Positions 58,503-64,000 of a DNA stretch of 64,000 bases are shown here, piece by piece. Source of the DNA: Geobacteraceae bacterium (GTDB lineage: Bacteria > Desulfobacterota > Desulfuromonadia > Geobacterales > Pseudopelobacteraceae); assembly GCA_013336525.1 (NCBI GenBank), contig JAAXTM010000003.1, forward strand, positions 62,001-126,000, in the 5' to 3' direction. The notes beneath the pieces were generated by a model that was not told the origin of the DNA, did no database searches, and was given only the letters and a program-made list of their open reading frames with translations. The position numbers and the translations under genes are program-made. Each line of letters starts with the position of its first letter. The first letter of the stretch is position 1.

Positions 58503-61149
58503 TAGGTTTATTATCCACCACCACTTTCAGTACATCTCGCAACTGATCGAAGTTGTACGGCTTGCTGATTAACCCGGCTATCTCCTTAAGAGGTATCCGG
58601 GAGGTAATATCAGCTTTACCAAAACCGCTGGAGATAATAATTGGCAATTCGTAATTGAGTTTTTTAAGTTCACGAAACAACTCATAGCCATCCATGACCG
58701 GCATACCTATGTCAGTTACTACGAGGGTGATTTCAGCGGCGTTGTTTTGGTAAAACTCCAACGCTTCCTTGCCATTTGCCGCCTCAATGATCTTGAACCC
58801 CAGTGTCCTCAACATGGTTTTCGCGATGAGAATGACATGTTTTTCGTCCTCAACCAGCAGTATCGTGCCGCCTCCCTGCCACGGTGCTGAAGGTGCGGGG
58901 TTCAGGGTCTCATCTTCAGCTGTATTACTGTCTTCAATGGGCAGATAAACCTTGAAGATAGTCCCCTGTTCCGGTTGACTGGTGAGCTGCAACGCTCCCT
59001 TGTGAGCAGATAAGATTCCGAGTACTGCCGACATTCCCAGCCCACGCCCAGCAAATTTGGTCGTAAAGAATGGCTCGAAGATGCGCTGTTTTGTCTCATC
59101 ATCCATGCCGCAACCGCTGTCAGAAACTTCCAGACAGGCATAATTACCTGGTTTTATGGCCTTGCCAAGATGGTCTTTGTATACTTCTCCTGATCTGACA
59201 TCCTTCTGTCTCAGCGATACTCTAATCTCCCCCTGCGCTTCGCCGATGGCTTCCGAGGCATTGATTATGAGATTCATAACAATCTGTCTGAGCTGGCTTT
59301 CATCGCCAATAAAGAAGGGGATATTTGTTGACAGATCGGATTTGATAACTACATTTTGGTTGATGGTAGATTCCAACATCTTGACCATCTCATCCACCAA
59401 CATCCACATATTGACCTGATTCAGCTCTGCCTGCGCTTTACCTGCATAAGCCAACATCTGTCGGCATAGTCCTGCAGCACGTTCAGCAGCCTTTTCTATC
59501 TGTGGGATGCTCTTCTCAGCAGTTTCATAATCCATCTTTATCAGATAGCAATACCCAGTGATGACTGCCAGGATGTTATTGAAGTCGTGGGCGATGCCGC
59601 CTGCCAGGACTCCCAAACTATCCAGCTTCTGAGCCTGATGTAATTGTTGTTCAAGTGCCTGTTTCTCTTCTTCAGCCCTTTTCCTGTCAGTAACATCTGC
59701 AGCCATGCTCATTGCCGTACGACGACCGTCCGATATGAAATTGATTGGAACTGAGCTGAAATCCCATATTTTTTTGGAACCGTCTCGACAGTTTACGGTA
59801 AATTCTCCTTCATTTTTTCGGTGTTCAATATCGTAGAGCGTCTCCATTTCAATCAGAGCTGCCCGTTGATTTAATCCAAATGCTTTCTCTGCCCAGATGG
59901 CCGTGGTTGGAATGTCGGCAAGTGAATAACCGCTCAGTTCAGTCCACGTACGACTTAAAGCCAATACCTCACCATACTCGGCGTGGATCATAATTGGGAA
60001 CGGAGCTTCTTCAATTGCTTTGCGGAACCGCTCTTCACTGAACTTCAGTGCCTCTTCGCGATGTCTAATGGTATTCAGCATGGAATTGAAGCTACCGATC
60101 AATTGTCCTATTTCATCTTGTTTTACGATAGGCAGTAGTTTGGCAGGCTGATTTGAAGCTGACATGGCGGACAAAGTTTCAATGGTGTCAAATATCGGTG
60201 CTATTTGAATTTTTAAAACCCACCAGATAATACAACCTGTTAGCAGCGTTAAGAAGATTGTGGCAACCATTATCTGCTGTTGAGTTGCGTAGATAGGAGT
60301 AAAGGCTTCTGCAACAGGGATGCTGACGACAAGAAACCACCCTGCAATCGGAATTTGTTTCGACGCCGACAATACATCGACACCAAGAGCATTTATCGTT
60401 CGGTCGAAACCCTCGAATCCTTGCTTGTATCGGTCAAACAAAGGGTTAACGCCTGGAGCGGGCATTGGCTGCATATTGCGTTTTTTATCTGTTGCAGCAA
60501 CTATCAGTTTGTGTTGCGGTGCAGCGAGGAGATAGCCTCCTGTCTTGCCATAGCGACTGTCAAAGATCTTGCCCATGAAATTCGACTTGCTAAGGTTGAT
60601 AACTCCAATAAGCGCACCGATTATCCTGCCTTGAGCGTCTCGAACCGGCGTGCCCATGACAAGAACCGGAGCCTTTAGTCTCTTGCAGACAAACGGCTTG
60701 CCAACAGTCGACTTACCATCCTTGAGAGCTGCAACGACGGAGTCTCTATCCATGTAATTGATGCCACGACGATTGGTTGCTAACGGTATTGATGCCGTGG
60801 CTGTGCCGTCAGGTGTGACAACATAATAACCGCCATTGAATAACTCTTGAAGAAGGGGGCGATCTTCAAGAAGTGTCTGTAACTTTTCCGTATTGCTTAA
60901 TAACGCTGGAGTAATTTTATTGGTAAGTTTCTCCAGTGATTTTAAACGGTAGTCAAGCTCTTGATTGATCTCTGCTGATAACAGAGTTGCTACCGAGAAC
61001 TGTTGTTCCCCCAACTGCCGCTTCAACTCTTTTTGAAGTAACCGATTGGCATATAATGATAATGACCAGATGCTGATCACAAATACCGACAACATAACCA
61101 GGGTGATTCTGGTTTTAAGAGAGTTCCATTTAATCAAGTTTAAGTTCAT
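58483..61149 (-). CDS. Membrane hybrid sensor kinase (Cache-HAMP-PAS-HK-REC)
   Basis: An 888-aa protein: N-terminal membrane helix, a periplasmic double-Cache region (about 40-275; PDGTATASIPLATNRRGINYMDR), second helix (IFLTLLTGCIIWWVLK), HAMP, PAS, histidine kinase (GGIAHDFNNILAVITGY; GCGMDDETKQRIFEPFFTTKF) and a receiver with Asp in VVTDIGMPVMDG. AAGGAAAACCGT precedes ATG. Confidence 0.93.
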   Translation of the reverse strand: MNLNLIKWNSLKTRITLVMLSVFVISIWSLSLYANRLLQKELKRQLGEQQFSVATLLSAEINQELDYRLKSLEKLTNKITPALLSNTEKLQTLLEDRPLLQELFNGGYYVVTPDGTATASIPLATNRRGINYMDRDSVVAALKDGKSTVGKPFVCKRLKAPVLVMGTPVRDAQGRIIGALIGVINLSKSNFMGKIFDSRYGKTGGYLLAAPQHKLIVAATDKKRNMQPMPAPGVNPLFDRYKQGFEGFDRTINALGVDVLSASKQIPIAGWFLVVSIPVAEAFTPIYATQQQIMVATIFLTLLTGCIIWWVLKIQIAPIFDTIETLSAMSASNQPAKLLPIVKQDEIGQLIGSFNSMLNTIRHREEALKFSEERFRKAIEEAPFPIMIHAEYGEVLALSRTWTELSGYSLADIPTTAIWAEKAFGLNQRAALIEMETLYDIEHRKNEGEFTVNCRDGSKKIWDFSSVPINFISDGRRTAMSMAADVTDRKRAEEEKQALEQQLHQAQKLDSLGVLAGGIAHDFNNILAVITGYCYLIKMDYETAEKSIPQIEKAAERAAGLCRQMLAYAGKAQAELNQVNMWMLVDEMVKMLESTINQNVVIKSDLSTNIPFFIGDESQLRQIVMNLIINASEAIGEAQGEIRVSLRQKDVRSGEVYKDHLGKAIKPGNYACLEVSDSGCGMDDETKQRIFEPFFTTKFAGRGLGMSAVLGILSAHKGALQLTSQPEQGTIFKVYLPIEDSNTAEDETLNPAPSAPWQGGGTILLVEDEKHVILIAKTMLRTLGFKIIEAANGKEALEFYQNNAAEITLVVTDIGMPVMDGYELFRELKKLNYELPIIISSGFGKADITSRIPLKEIAGLISKPYNFDQLRDVLKVVVDNKPIIHQAI

Positions 61150-61588
61150 ACGGTTTTCCTTGGAAGAGTTGCCAATGATGGTCCGGGTCTTTTTGATAAA
61201 GACAAGAACATATGAGACCTTCCCGAAACAGTTTTAGTTGCGCCACTATACCGACGATTTCTTGTAAAGCAACTTTAAACCCAAAAAATCTGATAATTAT
61301 TGTTCCTGAAAGTAGGATAATTTAGTAAGAAGCATCGCCCTGAAAATATTTCCTAGATTTTAATCCCATCGGGTGAACTCCCCGCCGCTTGGAGCGATTC
61401 AAACATCATCTAAGGTTACAGATACCCCGATACTTGCGGCAGGGCGATTCATTGATTTGAACCGGGTATGCTTCTACAGCGTATGGTTGCATTATATAAA
61501 AAACTGATTGACCTCGCATAAATCACACTATACCTTATAACAATTGCAGACTTGAATGATCACAAACAATTTCCAGAAGGAAACGTTT
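61150..61588. other. Intergenic region with degenerate repeat
   Basis: No gene seen. CCCCGCCGC (about 61380) can pair with GCGGCAGGG (about 61437) with one mismatch, and ATACCCCGAT lies between them. It looks like the remnant of a REP or transposon-end palindrome; this is a weak call. Confidence 0.3.
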
Positions 61589-62704
61589 ATGAAGCTACGT
61601 ACATTACTGGCCATTGCTACGGTAGCTGTTCTGGCATTGGTTACTCTTGGCCCCGGCATGGTGTCAGCCAAGCCCACCCCGGACGTTCCAACACTTAAAG
61701 TTGGCTATGTTTTCACCACCCACCATTCGCCGCTGATTGCTGCCATGTCGAAAGGGGAGGCTTTTAGAAACAATGATATCTATTTGAAGCCGATAATTCC
61801 GAAAGAGAAGTACGAACTATACCAAAAGGGGAAAAAACTCGCCAATCTGGATGTTATGGTGACCAAGACCAGCGCCGAAAATTGCACTTTATTTGCTATG
61901 AACCGGCTTGATGTGGCCCTTACCTCTATTACGGCCATCATGTCAGGCGTTGACCAGGGGATCCCGATTAAGGTTCTCTGTCCTCTTCACACTGACGGAA
62001 TGGGGCTGGTTTTTCCCAAGGGGAGTACCATCAAGGGGTGGGATAGTTTTGCTGCCCACGTCAAGAAGAGCAAGCGGCCAGTGACAATCGGTTATCACGC
62101 ACCGACCAGTGCGCCGAAGATAATTTTTGAAGGAGCACTGAACAAAGCCGGCTTCAAGGTGACGGAAAACCCGAATGATCCTACTGCCCAAGTCGTAATG
62201 GTTGACCTGAGGGCAACTGCCAATCTGATCCCTGCTCTGGTTAGCAAGCAGGTTGATGGTTGGGTCGGCCCCAGCCCATTTCCTGAAGTCGCCGCAGTGC
62301 AGGGTGTGGGTACTATTGTCATGGACCTGAAGGAATTTCCCCCCAAAGGGCAGTGGAACAACTTCCCCTGCTGCGTCATGGCGGCGCGTGAAGAGGTCAT
62401 CACGAAGCAGGGGGCGGCTGTTAAGGCGCTGGTTGGCCTGATGACAGAAAGCGGTAAGTGGTGTAACGACCATAAGGAAGAGGCCAGCACCGTGACCGCC
62501 GCCTGGATCGGCATCCCTGCTGAAGCTGTCCGCCGTTCAACGATTGTCTACACCACAACCCCCTCCAAGAGCTGGCTACGGGGTGTGGATGTCTATCTGG
62601 AAACTCTGAATCTATTAAAGGATTTCATTGACAAGCTGGAAGGGAAAACCCTGAAGGAGATCAAGTCGCTGCTCTTCGATTTTCGCTATGTCACAAAAGG
62701 ATAA
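61589..62704 (+). CDS. ABC importer substrate-binding protein (NrtA/SsuA/TauA type)
   Basis: A 371-aa secreted protein: signal peptide (LLAIATVAVLALVTLGPGMVSA), then LKVGYVFTTHHSPLIAAMSKGEAF and NRLDVALTSITAIMSGVDQGIPIKV, typical of nitrate/sulfonate/taurine binding proteins. ATG at 61589 follows AAGGAAACGTTT. Ligand cannot be told. Confidence 0.87.
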   Translation: MKLRTLLAIATVAVLALVTLGPGMVSAKPTPDVPTLKVGYVFTTHHSPLIAAMSKGEAFRNNDIYLKPIIPKEKYELYQKGKKLANLDVMVTKTSAENCTLFAMNRLDVALTSITAIMSGVDQGIPIKVLCPLHTDGMGLVFPKGSTIKGWDSFAAHVKKSKRPVTIGYHAPTSAPKIIFEGALNKAGFKVTENPNDPTAQVVMVDLRATANLIPALVSKQVDGWVGPSPFPEVAAVQGVGTIVMDLKEFPPKGQWNNFPCCVMAAREEVITKQGAAVKALVGLMTESGKWCNDHKEEASTVTAAWIGIPAEAVRRSTIVYTTTPSKSWLRGVDVYLETLNLLKDFIDKLEGKTLKEIKSLLFDFRYVTKG

Positions 62705-62750
62705 CCCTGATGAAACCCGTGTCCGCTTATGACATGCGGAGCGTGAACCG

Positions 62751-63587
62751 GTGAAAAAACTGTTTCTCCGGGTCCTGCTTCCCGCCTTTGCACCGCTCCT
62801 GCTGCTTGCTGTCTGGCAAGTAGCAGCGGTGCGTGTTGACAACCGGATTATTTTGCCACCGATGATGGACGTGCTGCATCTCATTATCCATCCGACCGAA
62901 GACCTCCTCAGCATGGGGTCGCTGCTCAGTAATCTGGCAATCAGTCTTGCCCGGGTTATGGCTGGCTACCTGCTGGCTGTTGTACTCGCTGTATCCATCG
63001 GTATCACCATGGGATATTACCGCCCTTTGTTCAGAACATTCTCCCTTTTTTTCGCGTTGTTCAGACCTGTCCCTCCCCTTGCCTGGGTTCCTCTGGTGCT
63101 GGCCTGGTTCGGTGTGGCAAGCTTTGCCACCCTGGCCGGACTCGAGTATGGCCGGTGGTACATGTATCTGAATAACCTGAAAATTTCCATGGTCTTCATA
63201 ATCTTTATCGGCGGCTTTTATCCGGTTTTGACCAGTACAATCCAGGGGGTTCAGAGTGTCCGGACGACCCTCCTTGATTCGGCTCGAGTTCTTGGGGCCG
63301 GGGAGATGGCCATTTTTACCAAGGTGCTCCTTCCTGCAGCGTTGCCGACAATCGTTACCGGCATGCGGATTGGTCTTGGTGTTGCCTGGATGTGCCTTGT
63401 TTCCGCTGAAATGCTCCCCGGCAGCCTGTCAGGGATAGGTTACCTGATTACCCATGCCTTCACCGTTGCACGTACCGATGTAGTTATCGCCGGAATGATA
63501 AGTATCGGCGTGGTCGGCGCCTCTATTGATTTTATCTTTCGCCTTTTTGAGGAGCGCACCTTTTCCTGGCAAAGGCGGTCACGGTGA
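62751..63587 (+). CDS. ABC importer permease (SsuC/TauC type)
   Basis: A 278-aa membrane protein with about six helices and the EAA-type loop DSARVLGAGEMAIFTKVLLPAALPTIVTG. Start GTG at 62751 with GGAG 9 nt upstream. Its stop overlaps the ATPase start. Confidence 0.9.
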   Translation: MKKLFLRVLLPAFAPLLLLAVWQVAAVRVDNRIILPPMMDVLHLIIHPTEDLLSMGSLLSNLAISLARVMAGYLLAVVLAVSIGITMGYYRPLFRTFSLFFALFRPVPPLAWVPLVLAWFGVASFATLAGLEYGRWYMYLNNLKISMVFIIFIGGFYPVLTSTIQGVQSVRTTLLDSARVLGAGEMAIFTKVLLPAALPTIVTGMRIGLGVAWMCLVSAEMLPGSLSGIGYLITHAFTVARTDVVIAGMISIGVVGASIDFIFRLFEERTFSWQRRSR

Positions 63588-64000
63588 TGGTAATGAACAA
63601 CGGAAGCATTCTCGAAATTACCGATCTAACCAAAAACTATTGTGCTGAAAACGGCGCGATCGTTCATGCCCTGCAAGGTATTGATCTGGATATTGCCGCC
63701 AACGACTTTGTTTGCATTGTCGGGCCGTCGGGATGCGGCAAGTCGACCCTGTTGCGGATCATGGCCGGACTGGAGAAGCAAACCGGTGGTGTTGCCAGCT
63801 ATCTCGGCAAACCTATCGACCGGCCGACTCCGCAGATCGGCATGGTCTTTCAGGAATATTCGCTCCTCCCCTGGCGTACGGTTATTGACAATGTCGGTCT
63901 CGGACCTGAATTTGCCAATATGCCGAAACAACAGCGGCTGCTGCTGGCAACAGAGTACCTGCAACTAGTCGGTCTGGAAAGATTTGCCCAGGCTTATCCT
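63587..64000 (+). CDS. ABC importer ATP-binding protein, truncated by window
   Basis: 138 codons to the window edge. Walker A GPSGCGKST and Q-loop VFQEYSLLPW are present; the signature and Walker B lie beyond. ATG at 63587 overlaps the permease stop; ATG at 63593 is an alternative. Confidence 0.92.
   Translation, partial: MVMNNGSILEITDLTKNYCAENGAIVHALQGIDLDIAANDFVCIVGPSGCGKSTLLRIMAGLEKQTGGVASYLGKPIDRPTPQIGMVFQEYSLLPWRTVIDNVGLGPEFANMPKQQRLLLATEYLQLVGLERFAQAYP

Overview
The window looks like a chromosomal segment of a Geobacter/Trichlorobacter-type (Desulfuromonadales) anaerobe. Evidence: a PpcA-like triheme cytochrome c7 (52453-52713), several other multiheme cytochromes, a triple-rhodanese cytochrome and a Rieske/cytochrome b module resembling the Geobacter Ext proteins, two anaerobic molybdopterin reductases, an N-type ATPase, and many c-di-GMP and hybrid-kinase signalling proteins. 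The genus is inferred from gene content only.

Layout. (1) 1-1320: ArsR repressor and a CSC-type permease cut by the window edge, with a 38-bp palindromic operator. (2) 1371-9917: two near-duplicate LysR genes, then an outer-membrane porin, two small secreted proteins, a TorD-type chaperone, a Tat-exported molybdopterin reductase and its four-cluster ferredoxin subunit: a candidate oxyanion respiration locus of unknown substrate. (3) 10283-12664: Rieske, split cytochrome b and tetraheme cytochrome (ExtO/P/Q/S-like). (4) 12670-16339: Acr3-DUF2703 fusion and ArsC on the minus strand, and divergently a lipoyl H-like protein, two DGC-motif proteins and OsmC. (5) 16389-22542: an N-type F1Fo ATPase operon (atpDCQBEFAG order, no atpR). 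(6) 22579-28403: ArsR divergent from triheme cytochrome, ArrA-type reductase, ArrB-type subunit, chaperone and a polyferredoxin. (7) 28608-37218: GGDEF protein, a TolC/adaptor/RND efflux operon followed by C_GCAxxG, DUF2892 and metallo-hydrolase genes. (8) 37566-41459: a second porin, small secreted protein and heme-rhodanese ExtH-like protein. (9) 41613-52373: housekeeping (rimI, pyrK, pyrD, ptsP, alr, an ASKHA protein, purH, purD, purE). (10) 52453-64000: PpcA-like cytochrome, tRNA-Asn and tRNA-Gly, two hybrid histidine kinases, Usp, HDOD-GGDEF, and the start of a nitrate/sulfonate/taurine-type ABC importer cut by the window edge.

How it may work together (inference). Regions 1-8 form a metalloid/oxyanion island: import through porins, periplasmic reduction by two soluble Mo reductases that lack a membrane anchor and so probably take electrons from c-type cytochromes, a quinol-oxidising b/Rieske module, cytoplasmic detoxification (ArsC, Acr3, RND pump) and ArsR/LysR control. 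An ATPase operon sits in the middle of it. Five palindromic mosaic repeats (about 95-175 bp) punctuate the island and its borders. The most notable points are the LysR-porin-reductase locus, the lipoyl/DGC/OsmC operon, the ArrA-type reductase with its dedicated triheme cytochrome, the mosaic repeats, and alr, which appears to start at ATT.
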